Source: DATARH01 sp050246595 (GTDB taxonomy: Bacteria; Pseudomonadota; Alphaproteobacteria; ATCC43930; CGMCC-115725). Taken from it: DNA of 38,990 nt. Numbering within the stretch: the first letter of the stretch is position 1; each line of letters begins with the position of its first letter. The translations under genes were made by a program, and so were the position numbers. The stretch covers positions 1-38,990 of the forward strand of contig JBFWVT010000045.1 in assembly GCA_050246595.1 (NCBI GenBank), in the 5' to 3' direction. The notes beneath the pieces were generated by a model, which saw nothing but the letters and a program-made list of their open reading frames with translations, was not told where the DNA came from and made no database searches. Shown here one piece after another: positions 1 to 15,763 of the stretch.

Positions 1-129
1 CCGGGCGACAACGTGTCGATGGAGGTGACCCTCTTGGTGCCGATCGCGATGGACGAAGGGTTGCGCTTTGCCATCCGCGAAGGCGGCCGCACCGTCGGCG
101 CCGGCGTCGTCGCGAAAATATTGAAATGA
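1..129 (+). CDS. tuf: Elongation factor Tu, C-terminal 42 residues (5' truncated by window edge)
   Basis: The reading frame from base 1 encodes the end of EF-Tu domain III, including PIAMDEGLRFAIREGGRTVG and a terminal GAGVVAKILK before TGA. EF-Tu is the GTPase that delivers aminoacyl-tRNA to the ribosome. Only the C-terminus is present because the gene begins outside the window. Its position just upstream of tRNA-Trp and secE is the usual arrangement of one tuf copy in proteobacteria, which supports the call. Confidence 0.97.
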   Translation, partial: PGDNVSMEVTLLVPIAMDEGLRFAIREGGRTVGAGVVAKILK

Positions 130-130
130 C

Positions 131-212
131 GGCCGCGTAGCGGCCGTCATCCGCGGGCTTGACCCGCGGATCTCGTGCAGTCCCCGGAGATGGCCGGGTC
201 AAGCCCGGCCAT
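131..212. repeat. Cluster of three palindromes (REP-like) between tuf and tRNA-Trp
   Basis: Three dyads follow one another: GGCCGCGTAGCGGCC at 131-145, an ATCCGCGGG...CCCGCGGAT palindrome at 149-171, and an ATGGCCGGG...CCCGGCCAT palindrome at 190-212. The last two share a centre of the CTTGAC/GTCAAG type, a layout familiar from alphaproteobacterial intergenic repeats. No T-run follows, so factor-independent termination of tuf is not obvious. The hairpins could still protect the tuf transcript 3' end or mark processing ahead of the tRNA. Confidence 0.7.
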
Positions 213-228
213 GACGGTGAAAGCGAGT

Positions 229-304
229 AGGAGTGTAGCTCAACTGGTAGAGCACCGGTCTCCAAAACCGGGGGTTGGGGGTTCGAGCCCCTCCACTCCT
301 GCCA
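229..304 (+). tRNA. tRNA-Trp (anticodon CCA)
   Basis: A 76-nt cloverleaf can be drawn by eye. The acceptor stem AGGAGTG pairs with CACTCCT, with discriminator G and an encoded CCA at 302-304. The anticodon stem CCGGT/ACCGG encloses the loop CTCCAAA with CCA at 262-264. The T arm carries GTTCGAGCC. A tRNA-Trp between tuf and secE is a conserved arrangement in proteobacteria. Confidence 0.97.
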
Positions 305-403
305 TTCCGGCGGCGGCGCCCCATATTTTTTGCGATTATCATCCCTGCGCCGCTCGGCGAGCGCGCCGGCAAAAGGTCAGACAAAAGGTTAGAACGATTC
401 GAT

Positions 404-601
404 ATGGCCAGAACCTCACCGACCGAATTCATCCAGCAGGTGCGCCAGGAAATGGCGCGGGTCACCTGGCCGACGCGCAAGGAAACACTGGTCACGACCG
501 GGATGGTTTTCCTGATGGTGTTCATCGCCGCGGCGTTCTTCTTCGCGGTCGATCAGGTGCTGGCTTTTGGCGTGCGGCTGATCTACGGGCTTGGGCAGTA
601 G
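404..601 (+). CDS. secE: Preprotein translocase subunit SecE
   Basis: This 65-residue protein is the small essential subunit of the SecYEG channel in the inner membrane. It has the short single-helix form usual outside the enterobacteria. An amphipathic cytoplasmic segment (about residues 6-27) contains the signature VRQEMARVTWPTRKET, followed by one transmembrane helix at about 30-58. The start is placed at the ATG directly before ARTSPTEF, because longer upstream readings run through the tRNA. It lies 18 bp before nusG, and secE-nusG is a conserved pair. Confidence 0.97.
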   Translation: MARTSPTEFIQQVRQEMARVTWPTRKETLVTTGMVFLMVFIAAAFFFAVDQVLAFGVRLIYGLGQ

Positions 602-619
602 GGTCGGGAGAATCGCGCC

Positions 620-1150
620 ATGGCCAGCCGCTGGTACGTCATCCACGTCTATTCCGGTTTTGAGAAGAAGGTTGCCGCGGCGATCCGCGAGCAGGCCGAG
701 CAGAAGAGCCTGTCGGACCGCTTCGACGAAATCCTGGTGCCGACCGAGGAGGTCGTCGAGGTCAAGCGCGGCGCCAAGGTCAGCTCGGAGCGCAAGATCT
801 TTCCGGGCTATGTGCTGATCAAGATGGATCTTGACGACGAGACCTGGCACCTCGTCAAGAACACCGCGAAGGTGACCGGCTTTCTCGGGGGGCGCGGCAA
901 GCCGCTGCCGATCAGCGACGCTGAGGCGGCGCGCATCATCCACCAGATGCAGGAAGGGATCGAACGGCCGAAACCGTCGATTACATTCGAGATCGGCGAG
1001 CAGGTGCGGGTCTCGGACGGGCCGTTCACCTCGTTTAACGGAGTTGTCGAGGAGGTCGACGAGGAGAAGTCGCGGGTCAAGGTCGCCGTCTCGATCTTCG
1101 GCCGGGCGACGCCGGTCGAACTCGAATACTCGCAGGTCGAGAAGGTGTGA
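620..1150 (+). CDS. nusG: Transcription termination/antitermination factor NusG
   Basis: The product (176 aa) binds RNA polymerase, suppresses pausing and couples to Rho or to the ribosome. The N-terminal NGN domain opens with RWYVIHVYSGFEKKVAAAI and contains the conserved PGYVLIKM. The C-terminal KOW domain (about 122-176) carries the EQVRVSDGPFTSFNGVVEE signature. Length matches the family. GGGAG ends 9 bases before the ATG. It sits between secE and rplK, its standard position. Confidence 0.98.
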   Translation: MASRWYVIHVYSGFEKKVAAAIREQAEQKSLSDRFDEILVPTEEVVEVKRGAKVSSERKIFPGYVLIKMDLDDETWHLVKNTAKVTGFLGGRGKPLPISDAEAARIIHQMQEGIERPKPSITFEIGEQVRVSDGPFTSFNGVVEEVDEEKSRVKVAVSIFGRATPVELEYSQVEKV

Positions 1151-1191
1151 GCACGGCGCAGCCGTGCGAGCATCCCGGCGAAAGCCGGGAT
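1151..1191. repeat. Two palindromes in the nusG-rplK gap
   Basis: GCACGGC-GCA-GCCGTGC (1151-1167) is a 7-bp stem starting at the base after the nusG stop codon. ATCCCGGCGAAAGCCGGGAT (1172-1191) is the core of a very common alphaproteobacterial palindromic repeat. A closely related copy forms the arms of the inverted repeat at 29271-29346. The pair sits inside an expected operon and may act in mRNA processing between nusG and rplK. Confidence 0.75.
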
Positions 1192-1259
1192 CCATGGGTC
1201 AGCGGGCGAGGTGATGGCAGCATGAACGCCGCCCTCCGCCGGGGTGGTGAGGATAGAGC

Positions 1260-1691
1260 ATGGCGAAAAAGATTGTCGGGTTGATCAAGCTGCAAGTGCC
1301 GGCCGGCAAGGCCAACCCGTCGCCGCCGATCGGCCCGGCGCTCGGCCAGCGCGGTCTCAACATCATGGAGTTCTGCAAGGCGTTCAACGCGCAGACGCAG
1401 AACCTCGAAGTCGGCATGCCGATCCCGGTCGTCATCACGGCCTATGGCGACCGCAGCTTTACGTTCGTGACCAAGACGCCGCCGGCCAGCTATTTTCTGA
1501 AAAAGGCTGCGGGCATCGAGAAGGGTTCGCAGACGACGGGCAAGGGCGGCACGGCCGGAAGGGTCACGATGGAGCAGATCCGCGAGATCGCCGAAACGAA
1601 GATGCAGGACCTCAACGCCAACGATCTCGACGCGGCATGCCGGATGGTGATCGGCTCGGCGCGCTCGATGGGCCTCGAAGTCGTCGAATAA
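1260..1691 (+). CDS. rplK: 50S ribosomal protein L11
   Basis: This 143-residue protein builds the GTPase-associated centre of the large subunit together with L10, L12 and 23S rRNA. The N-terminal domain has the family signature KLQVPAGKANPSPPIGPALG, and the RNA-binding C-terminal domain ends in the conserved MVIGSARSMGLEV. Length is one residue over the usual 142. The start ATG follows a GAGG ribosome-binding site. It lies 22 bp before rplA. Confidence 0.98.
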   Translation: MAKKIVGLIKLQVPAGKANPSPPIGPALGQRGLNIMEFCKAFNAQTQNLEVGMPIPVVITAYGDRSFTFVTKTPPASYFLKKAAGIEKGSQTTGKGGTAGRVTMEQIREIAETKMQDLNANDLDAACRMVIGSARSMGLEVVE

Positions 1692-1713
1692 CACCAGTCA
1701 GCGGGAGCGGAGC

Positions 1714-2421
1714 ATGGCGAAAACCGGCAAGCGGCTGAACAAGGCTTATGAAGGGATCGACCCGAACGCGACGGTGCGAATCGACGAGGCGGTCAAGCAG
1801 ATCAAGTCGCGCGCCTCGGCCAAGTTCGACGAGACGGTCGAGATCTCGATGAACCTCAATGTCGATCCGCGCAAACCCGACCAGAACCTGCGCGGCACGG
1901 TCATGCTGCCGCACGGCACCGGCAAGCCGGTGCGGGTCGCGGTGTTTGCCCGCGGCGACCGCGCCCGCGAGGCCGAGACGGCCGGCGCCGATGTCGTCGG
2001 GGCCGAGGAGCTGGTCGAGCAGGTGCAGGCCGGCAACATCAATTTCGACCGGGCGGTCGCCACGCCGGACATGATGGCGCTGGTTGGCCGGCTCGGTAAG
2101 ATTCTGGGGCCGCGCGGGCTGATGCCGAACCCGCGGCTCGGCACGGTGACGCAGAACGTCGCCGAGGCGGTGCAGGCGGCGAAGGGCGGCCAGGTCGAGT
2201 TCCGCGCCGAGAAGGCCGGCATCGTCCATGCCGGGGTCGGCAAAGCGAGCTTTACTGACGATGCGCTGGTCGATAATGTGCGCGCCTTTGTCGGCGCGAT
2301 CACGCGCAACAAGCCGAGCGGCGTCAAGGGCACCTACATCAAGCGGGTTCATCTCAGCTCGACGATGGGTCCCGCCGTCAATGTCGATCTCGCCGGGCTC
2401 GGCGAGGAGACGCGAGCCTGA
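1714..2421 (+). CDS. rplA: 50S ribosomal protein L1
   Basis: L1 (235 aa) forms the mobile L1 stalk at the E site, and in many bacteria it represses its own operon by binding the mRNA. The sequence begins with MAKTGKRLNKAYEGID and contains the hallmark LGKILGPRGLMPNPRLGTVT. The C-terminal segment KGTYIKRVHLSSTMGP is also conserved. A strong GGAGCGGAG Shine-Dalgarno precedes the ATG. The length is normal. Confidence 0.98.
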   Translation: MAKTGKRLNKAYEGIDPNATVRIDEAVKQIKSRASAKFDETVEISMNLNVDPRKPDQNLRGTVMLPHGTGKPVRVAVFARGDRAREAETAGADVVGAEELVEQVQAGNINFDRAVATPDMMALVGRLGKILGPRGLMPNPRLGTVTQNVAEAVQAAKGGQVEFRAEKAGIVHAGVGKASFTDDALVDNVRAFVGAITRNKPSGVKGTYIKRVHLSSTMGPAVNVDLAGLGEETRA

Positions 2422-2495
2422 CTCGCGCGGTTCGGTCGTGCGCTGTTCGCCGGGGGCGGCGCGGCCCACGGCGCGACGAGAAGTGGAGATGATCG

Positions 2496-3035
2496 GTGGA
2501 TCGAGCGCAGAAGCAGCAACTGACCGCGAATCTGCATCAGGATTTGGCCGAGACGGTCTGTGTCGTTGTGACGCATCAAAGCGGGCTGACCGTCGCCGAG
2601 GTGACGCAGCTGCGGCGACAGATGCGCGGCGCCGGGGCGCGCTATCGCGTCACCAAGAACCGGCTGGCGAGGCGCGCGCTCGAAGGGACGCCGTTCGAGG
2701 GGCTGGCGCCGCTCTTTACCGGGCCGACCGCGATCGCGTTCTCGCGCGATCCGGTGGCGGCGGCCAGGGCCGCAGTCGAGTACGCCAACCGCAACAACAA
2801 GCTGACGATCGTCGGCGGCGGCCTCTCAGGCCAGGTGCTTGATGAGACCGGCGTCAAGGCGCTGGCGACCCTGCCCTCGCTCGACGAGCTGCGCGGCAGG
2901 ATCATCGGTCTGATCAACGCGCCGGCAACCAAGCTCGCGGTACTGCTGCAGACGCCGGGCGGCCAGCTGGCGCGCGTGCTCGCCGCCTACTCGGAGAAGA
3001 CCGGCGAGACCGCGGCGGCAGAAGCGGCCGAATAG
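2496..3035 (+). CDS. rplJ: 50S ribosomal protein L10
   Basis: L10 (179 aa) anchors the L12 dimers to the ribosomal stalk base. The protein shows the family start MDRAQKQQLTANLHQDL, the conserved YRVTKNRLARRAL segment, and a helical C-terminal tail that carries the L12-binding site. Translation begins at GTG, supported by GGAG about 8 bases upstream. The 74-nt gap after rplA is shorter than the usual L10 leader; no convincing L10-leader fold was recognised by eye. Confidence 0.97.
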   Translation: MDRAQKQQLTANLHQDLAETVCVVVTHQSGLTVAEVTQLRRQMRGAGARYRVTKNRLARRALEGTPFEGLAPLFTGPTAIAFSRDPVAAARAAVEYANRNNKLTIVGGGLSGQVLDETGVKALATLPSLDELRGRIIGLINAPATKLAVLLQTPGGQLARVLAAYSEKTGETAAAEAAE

Positions 3036-3058
3036 AGCAGGATTTGGTGCACGGAAGC

Positions 3059-3192
3059 ATTCATTGCGGGCCCACGGGTCGGCGCTGTGCGCCGCCCGAG
3101 GACAGGCTCCGCGAAGCAATCTCCGTTCGGGTACGCGAGGCGGCCGAGATTGCCTTGTCCCCGCGGATCAAGTCCGCGGGTCCTCGCAATGA
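3059..3192. repeat. Composite palindromic repeat between rplJ and rplL
   Basis: The rplJ-rplL gap (204 bp) is unusually long and is filled by a composite repeat. It contains CCCGCGGATCAAGTCCGCGGG (3159-3179 region) with flanking CTCGCAATGAC, plus internal inverted segments around GAAGCAATCTC / GAGATTGCC. Read on the minus strand it resembles the widespread GTCATTGCGAGGA type of alphaproteobacterial repeat. It lies between two genes normally co-transcribed at different stoichiometry, so it could influence mRNA processing or the relative yield of L10 and L12. Confidence 0.7.
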
Positions 3193-3239
3193 CCGAGGGA
3201 TTTGGAAGCAGGCTTTAGGGCGCAATCGGGAGTGGGAAG

Positions 3240-3620
3240 ATGGCTGATCTGGGAAGACTCGTCGATGATCTTTCGTCGCTGACCGTCATCGAGGCGGCGG
3301 AGCTGGCGAAGATGCTCGAAGAGAAGTGGGGCGTCTCGGCGGCGGCACCGGTCGCGGTGGCGGCGGCCGGCGGCGGCGCGGCGGCGGCGGCCGAGGCTCC
3401 GGTCGAAAAGACCGAGTTCGACGTGATCCTGGCGGCGATCGGCGAGAAAAAGGTCAACGTGATCAAGGAAGTCCGCGCGATCACCTCGCTCGGCCTCAAG
3501 GAGGCGAAGGACCTGGTCGAGGCGGCGCCAAAGCCGGTCAAGGAAGGCGTCAACAAGGAAGAGGCGGACAAAATCAAGAAGCAGCTTGAAGACGCGGGCG
3601 CGACTGTCGAAATAAGGTAG
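3240..3620 (+). CDS. rplL: 50S ribosomal protein L7/L12
   Basis: This 126-residue stalk protein recruits and stimulates translational GTPases. The N-terminal dimerisation helices (LVDDLSSLTVIEAAELAKML) are joined by an Ala/Gly-rich flexible hinge (about residues 36-56) to the C-terminal factor-binding domain with KTEFDVIL and the conserved GLKEAKDLVEAAPKPVKE. Length is within the family range. GGGAG precedes the ATG. Confidence 0.98.
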   Translation: MADLGRLVDDLSSLTVIEAAELAKMLEEKWGVSAAAPVAVAAAGGGAAAAAEAPVEKTEFDVILAAIGEKKVNVIKEVRAITSLGLKEAKDLVEAAPKPVKEGVNKEEADKIKKQLEDAGATVEIR

Positions 3621-3890
3621 GTCCGTCACGACCTTCTGGAAGCGCGCAGCGGTCTCCGCCCGATCCTTCTTCGCGGCGGCGCGCCGATCTCGAGATTTGC
3701 TGAGCCGGGGTGCGGGTACGCTCGCACGCCCGGTCTTGGCGTCTCCGCGTCATGAACCGCGCGCCGCCCGCCTCAGGCGGGACGTGACCGCCCCTGCGGA
3801 GTTGCGGGCGCGGGTTTGCGGACAGTGACAGGAATTCCGGGCCGCGGACTTCACGTCGAAGTCGCGGGCGGCTCACAGCGAGGGTCATAA
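3621..3890 (+). promoter_or_regulatory. rplL-rpoB intergenic leader (270 bp)
   Basis: This 270-bp stretch has no credible gene. It holds several GC-rich dyads, the clearest being CCCGCC-TCA-GGCGGG at 3767-3781; none has a following T-run. In many bacteria the rplL-rpoB gap contains a partial terminator and RNase III processing signals that lower rpoBC expression relative to the ribosomal genes. That role is inferred from position here, not shown by a recognised motif. Confidence 0.4.
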
Positions 3891-8120
<4,230 letters not shown>

Positions 8121-8149
8121 TGGCCGCCGGCGTTCCGTCACAAAACGCT

Positions 8150-8270
8150 CCCTCTTCCCCACCGGGGGAGAGGGTTGGGGTGAGGGGGCAGCTGGCGGCG
8201 CGGTGCCGATGCCCTCACCCACCAATCGCTTCGCGCTTGGTCCCCCTCTCCCGCAATACAGGAGAGGGTA
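8150..8270. repeat. Composite inverted repeat in the rpoB-rpoC gap
   Basis: About 120 bp of the 215-bp gap is a repeat with two terminal hairpins. The left stem is CCCTCTTCCCC against CGGGGGAGAGGG at 8150-8174, and the right stem is CCCTCTCC against GGAGAGGG at 8244-8268. The arms GGGTGAGGG and CCCTCACCC between them also face each other. The same family recurs after rpoC and inside rarA. It is transcribed within rpoBC and has no terminal T-run. Confidence 0.8.
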
Positions 8271-8335
8271 TTGCCGCCGGTGCTCGGGGCAACCGTGGAC
8301 CGAGTCGTACAAGGCTGTTCTGAGAGGGGTCCTCG

Positions 8336-12526
<4,191 letters not shown>

Positions 12527-12534
12527 CCGGTCCT

Positions 12535-12696
12535 CCTCTCTCCCGCATTGCGGGAGAGGGTGCCGAGCCAGTGAGCCTTCAGCCCGCGGATCGGACCTGC
12601 GGGGAGGCGGGTAAGGGTTTCTCGGCGCGGACACCCTCACCCACCGGCCGTCATGCGGCCGGTTCCCCCTCTCCCGCGGTGCGGGAGAGGGTTTTT
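12535..12696. repeat. Composite inverted repeat after rpoC
   Basis: This is a second, longer member of the CCCTCTCCC/GGGAGAGGG repeat family. A left hairpin CTCTCCCGCA/TGCGGGAGAG at 12538-12558 and a right hairpin at 12667-12691 face each other across about 110 bp. CACCCTCACCC lies near the right arm. Together with the copies at 8150-8270 and 16428-16468 it makes three copies in 8 kb. Confidence 0.8.
12667..12696 (+). terminator. Likely Rho-independent terminator of the rpoBC operon
   Basis: CCCTCTCCCGC (12667-12677) and GCGGGAGAGGG (12681-12691) form a perfect 11-bp GC-rich stem with a GGT loop, followed at once by TTTTTAT. This is a textbook intrinsic terminator on the plus strand. It is the right arm of the composite repeat, so a repeat element appears to supply the operon's terminator. 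It also separates rpoC from the cupin gene, whose ribosome-binding site starts about 25 bp later. Confidence 0.8.
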
Positions 12697-12731
12697 ATGT
12701 GCAGTTGAAACTGTATCGAGGGAGGAAAGCG

Positions 12732-13211
12732 ATGGCGTTGCAGGTGCGGCGGGTTGTGACCGGGCACGACAAGGACGGCCGCGCGATCGTGCAGATCGAC
12801 GAGGTTTCGCAGAATCTGCGCTCGGCGCGTCCCGGCGCGACCGCCTGCGTGATCTGGACCAGCGAAGGCTTCCCGATCGACAATACCGGCACGGCGGATG
12901 AAGGGATGCGCGAGACCGGCACGACGCATGAGAACGGCACCGTGTTTCGCATCCTTGAATTGCAGCCCGGCAACACGCCGCGCGTTCATCGCACCGACTC
13001 GCTCGATTACGCCGTCATCATGAAAGGCGAAATCGACATGGAACTCGAAACCGGCGAGATCACGCACCTGAAAGCCGGCGATGTCGTTGTGCAGCGCGGC
13101 ACGGTCCACAACTGGATCAACAACGGCACCGAGCCTTGCGTCATCGCCTTTGTGCTGATCGCCGCCAAGCCGGTCGAAATCGGCGGCGAGGTGCTCAACG
13201 CGTTCGGGTAG
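12732..13211 (+). CDS. Cupin-domain protein, function unknown
   Basis: This 159-residue protein has a single cupin barrel at about 75-148. The metal-site region reads GNTPRVHRTDSLDYAVIMKG and the second cupin motif is GDVVVQRGTVHNWIN. The first motif has one His and a DSLDY in place of the usual HxH...E, so metal binding may be altered. The start is set at the ATG preceded by GGAGG; an ATG 33 bp upstream sits against the terminator hairpin and has no ribosome-binding site. The substrate cannot be inferred, and it shares no operon with rpoC. Confidence 0.85.
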   Translation: MALQVRRVVTGHDKDGRAIVQIDEVSQNLRSARPGATACVIWTSEGFPIDNTGTADEGMRETGTTHENGTVFRILELQPGNTPRVHRTDSLDYAVIMKGEIDMELETGEITHLKAGDVVVQRGTVHNWINNGTEPCVIAFVLIAAKPVEIGGEVLNAFG

Positions 13212-13497
13212 AAGCGATTGGGCGACTATCGGCTCGACCCAGGAACTTGATCGCGGCCAGAAACCCTCCGAGAACGAAAATCATGCCGCCGAGCCTGATC
13301 GTCAGGTCGCGCCGCAATATTTCGACCTCCGAGCGCAGCTCGGCGCGCAGTGCCGCAATGTCCTCTTTCGTAGCAAGACGTGACGGGTCGGCATCGTGTA
13401 CGTCGCGCAACACGCCGGTGATCGCCTCCGCCTGCTTTTCATCGAGGCCCGCATTGCGTAGTCGGTTGGCGATTTCCAGCGTGTCGATCGAGGTCAT
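13195..13497 (-). CDS. Small coiled-coil protein with one membrane segment (DUF1640-like)
   Basis: The product is 100 aa. It begins with MTSIDTLEIANRLRNAGLDE, continues with a heptad-rich charged segment (LATKEDIAALRAELRSEVEI, about 43-62) and ends with a hydrophobic stretch (GGMIFVLGGFLAAIKFLG). This layout matches the short CCDC90/DUF1640-type proteins common in alphaproteobacteria, whose role is unclear. It is tail-to-tail with the cupin gene and their 3' ends overlap by 17 bp. A GTG one codon upstream is an alternative start; no strong ribosome-binding site is seen. Confidence 0.65.
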   Translation of the reverse strand: MTSIDTLEIANRLRNAGLDEKQAEAITGVLRDVHDADPSRLATKEDIAALRAELRSEVEILRRDLTIRLGGMIFVLGGFLAAIKFLGRADSRPIASTRTR

Positions 13498-13590
13498 CAC
13501 GTCGTGAATGTGCGTCTCGACACAGGCGCGCGCAAGATCGCCCAGGAGTGGCGTCTTTGCCGAAAATCGCCGCTCTAACCGGGTGTCACG

Positions 13591-14055
13591 TCACTGGGCG
13601 TCGCGGCACTTGACCAGGCGCAGCGGCGTGTAGGTCAGCGCAGCCTTGCCATCTTGTTTTACGACCCGCACTCGGGTGCGGACAAGACCTCGGCCGGGGC
13701 GGCTTTTGGAGCGGCGCGCCTCGATGATCTCGCACTCGGCGTGGATCGTGTCGCCGGCGAGGACCGGGTTTTCGACGGTCAGCTCCATATGCAGAAACGC
13801 GAAGCCGGTATGCTGCATCGTCGCCTGCACCAAGAGGCCCTCGGCAAAGCAATAGACCAGTGCCCCCGGCGCCGGCCGCCCCTTGATGTCGCTTTCATGC
13901 GCGAGGAATTCGGTATTCGTGAACAGCACCTCGACCATGCCGGTGCAGTTGACGAAATTGGTAATGTCGGCCTCGGTCACGGTGCGGCCGATTGTCCTGA
14001 ACCGGCGCCCGACCGGCAGATCCTCGAAGTACAAGCCGAGACCGACCGTTTCCAT
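13591..14055 (-). CDS. MaoC-like hot-dog fold protein, probably without hydratase dyad
   Basis: This 154-aa protein has a single MaoC/hot-dog domain with the family-like start LYFEDLPVGRRFRTIGRTVT and a central PGALVYCFAEGLL helix. (R)-specific enoyl hydratases use an Asp and a His in a DxxxxH motif after the first long helix. By eye, the matching positions here are Met40 and Phe45 in NCTGMVEVLFTN, so classic hydratase activity is doubtful. A GGAG sits 8 bases before the ATG. It is the last gene of the lipB-rarA-rluC-ATP12 series, 11 bp after the ATP12 stop. Confidence 0.8.
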   Translation of the reverse strand: METVGLGLYFEDLPVGRRFRTIGRTVTEADITNFVNCTGMVEVLFTNTEFLAHESDIKGRPAPGALVYCFAEGLLVQATMQHTGFAFLHMELTVENPVLAGDTIHAECEIIEARRSKSRPGRGLVRTRVRVVKQDGKAALTYTPLRLVKCRDAQ

Positions 14056-14066
14056 CCGCGTTCTCC

Positions 14067-14762
14067 TCAGGCGCCCAGCAGGTGCAGGAACCGCGCTGCC
14101 GACTCGATATCGGCTTCCAGCGCGCGGCGGCGCTCGGCGGCTTCGGCGTCCTCGCCCCAGGCCTCGATCTGAAACGTCTCGTCGAGCTGCGAGGCCGCGA
14201 ACGCGGTCCGGGCATCGACCCGGCCTTCGAGCAGCGCCAGCGCGATAACCAGCGATCCGCAGCAAGCGGTCAGCGTGTGCAGCGCGGTCAGCCGGAAATC
14301 GTCGAGCGAGGCCACGGCCGCGGCGAAGGCCTTTAGCGATGCCGCCGATTGCCGCGTCGGTATGACGCCCGAGGTCACCGCGAGCGCCGCGTCGTAGCGC
14401 AACATCGCCCAGTCGAGCAGCGGCTGCCAGATCGAGTGTTGGCGTGCCGCCAGTTCCGGCGGGTGGTCGGCGCGATAGCAGACGAGATCGGTGCCGGCGT
14501 AATTCGCGGTCTCGGCGATAACCCTGTCGCGCTGCGCGGCGGTGCGGTCGATCGCGGTCGCGGCGAGCCGGGTCAGCGGCATCGTCATCGGACGGATTTC
14601 ATCCCGCTGCGCGTCCCATTCGGCGGCGATCGCGGCGGCGAGTTCCTCGCTCGGTACGATCAGCTCGTGGCGGCCGGGGGTGCGCATCGTCCTGCCGTCG
14701 AGTGCGACGCCCCAGCCGCCCTCGGCGGGACGGGTCGCGGCCTGTTTGTAGACGCGTTTCAT
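14067..14762 (-). CDS. ATP12-family F1-ATPase assembly chaperone
   Basis: ATP12 proteins bind the alpha subunit during assembly of F1-ATPase. In bacteria the family is found mainly in alphaproteobacteria. The 231-aa product starts MKRVYKQAATRPAEGGWGVA with the family's LDGRTMRTPGRHELIVPS, followed by AAEWDAQ, the conserved MPLTRLAATAID and DLVCYRA segments, and C-terminal LDETFQIEAWGED. The start ATG overlaps the rluC stop in an ATGA, implying translational coupling. Confidence 0.93.
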   Translation of the reverse strand: MKRVYKQAATRPAEGGWGVALDGRTMRTPGRHELIVPSEELAAAIAAEWDAQRDEIRPMTMPLTRLAATAIDRTAAQRDRVIAETANYAGTDLVCYRADHPPELAARQHSIWQPLLDWAMLRYDAALAVTSGVIPTRQSAASLKAFAAAVASLDDFRLTALHTLTACCGSLVIALALLEGRVDARTAFAASQLDETFQIEAWGEDAEAAERRRALEADIESAARFLHLLGA

Positions 14763-15763
14763 GCCATCTCTTCCAGTTCGGCGAACGGGTCCGGGCAGTC
14801 GGCGGCGAACCCGAAAAATTCCCAGAGGCGGCGCATATGCGGCGGCAGCGGGGCGGTCATTTTGAGCGTTCCGCCCTCGGGATGAGGAATTCCGAGGCTG
14901 CGCGCATGAAGATGCAGCCGGTGCGCCGCCGCGCCGCCCGGCAGTTGCGCCGCGCTGCCGCCGTACTTGCCGTCGCCGAGGATCGGTGTGCCGAGCGCGG
15001 CGCAATGCGCGCGCAATTGATGCGTGCGCCCGGTCACCGGCAACAGCGCCACCCAGCTCGCCCTGCCGCCGGCATGGTCGATGACCCGGTAATAGGTGAC
15101 CGCGCTTTTGCCGCCCTCGTCATCGGCATGCACCCGCTCGCGCCCGACACCGCCTCCCTTGGGGCCGCCTTTGGAAAGTCCGAGATCGATGCGGCCGCGC
15201 TCCGGACGCGGCGTTCCGGCGACGAGCGCCCAGTAGATTTTCCGTGTCGTCTTCTCGCGGAAGGCCCTGGTGAAAAACGCCGCCGCCGCGGCATGGCGCG
15301 CGATCAGCAGCACGCCCGAGGTATCCTTGTCGAGCCGGTGCACGAGACGCGGCCGTTCGGTCGAGTCGAAGCGAAGTCCGTCGAGCAGCGCATCGACATG
15401 GCGCTCGGTGCCGGTGCCGCCCTGCACCGCGAGACCGGCGGGCTTGTTGACGACCAGCGCCCAGTCGTCGCGGTACAGCACCGCGTCGCGCAGCAGCGCG
15501 ATATCCTTCGGCCGGGCGCGCGGCTGTCTGGGAGTGTCGGCGGCGGTCAGGGGCGCTTCGGGCAATGGCGGCACGCGGATCGACTGACCCGGCGCGACCG
15601 GGTCGCCGGCGCGGGCGCGCTTGCCGTCCACCCGGATCTGCCCGGTACGCAACAGCTTTTCGAGCCTGCCGTGGCTGAGAGCCGGATAGTGCCGCTTGAA
15701 CCAGCGGTCGAGCCGCCCGGACCCGTCCTCCGGCCGCACCGTGACGGTGGTGACGCCGCTCAC
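14759..15763 (-). CDS. rluC: RluA/RluC-family 23S rRNA pseudouridine synthase
   Basis: The 334-residue enzyme converts specific uridines of rRNA to pseudouridine. It has an N-terminal S4 RNA-binding domain (about 16-66, HGRLEKLLRTGQIRVDGKRA) and a catalytic domain with the signature VHRLDKDTSGVLLIAR, in which Asp145 is the expected nucleophile. Length and layout fit RluC rather than RluD, but the target site is not certain. Translation starts at a GTG that overlaps the rarA stop (GTGA). It also overlaps the ATP12 start by 4 nt. Confidence 0.92.
   Translation of the reverse strand: MSGVTTVTVRPEDGSGRLDRWFKRHYPALSHGRLEKLLRTGQIRVDGKRARAGDPVAPGQSIRVPPLPEAPLTAADTPRQPRARPKDIALLRDAVLYRDDWALVVNKPAGLAVQGGTGTERHVDALLDGLRFDSTERPRLVHRLDKDTSGVLLIARHAAAAAFFTRAFREKTTRKIYWALVAGTPRPERGRIDLGLSKGGPKGGGVGRERVHADDEGGKSAVTYYRVIDHAGGRASWVALLPVTGRTHQLRAHCAALGTPILGDGKYGGSAAQLPGGAAAHRLHLHARSLGIPHPEGGTLKMTAPLPPHMRRLWEFFGFAADCPDPFAELEEMA

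Noticed and set aside
2422..2495. L10 leader autoregulatory RNA
   Set aside because: The gap is only 74 nt and I could not draw the conserved L10-binding kink-turn fold by eye; a covariance-model search would decide.
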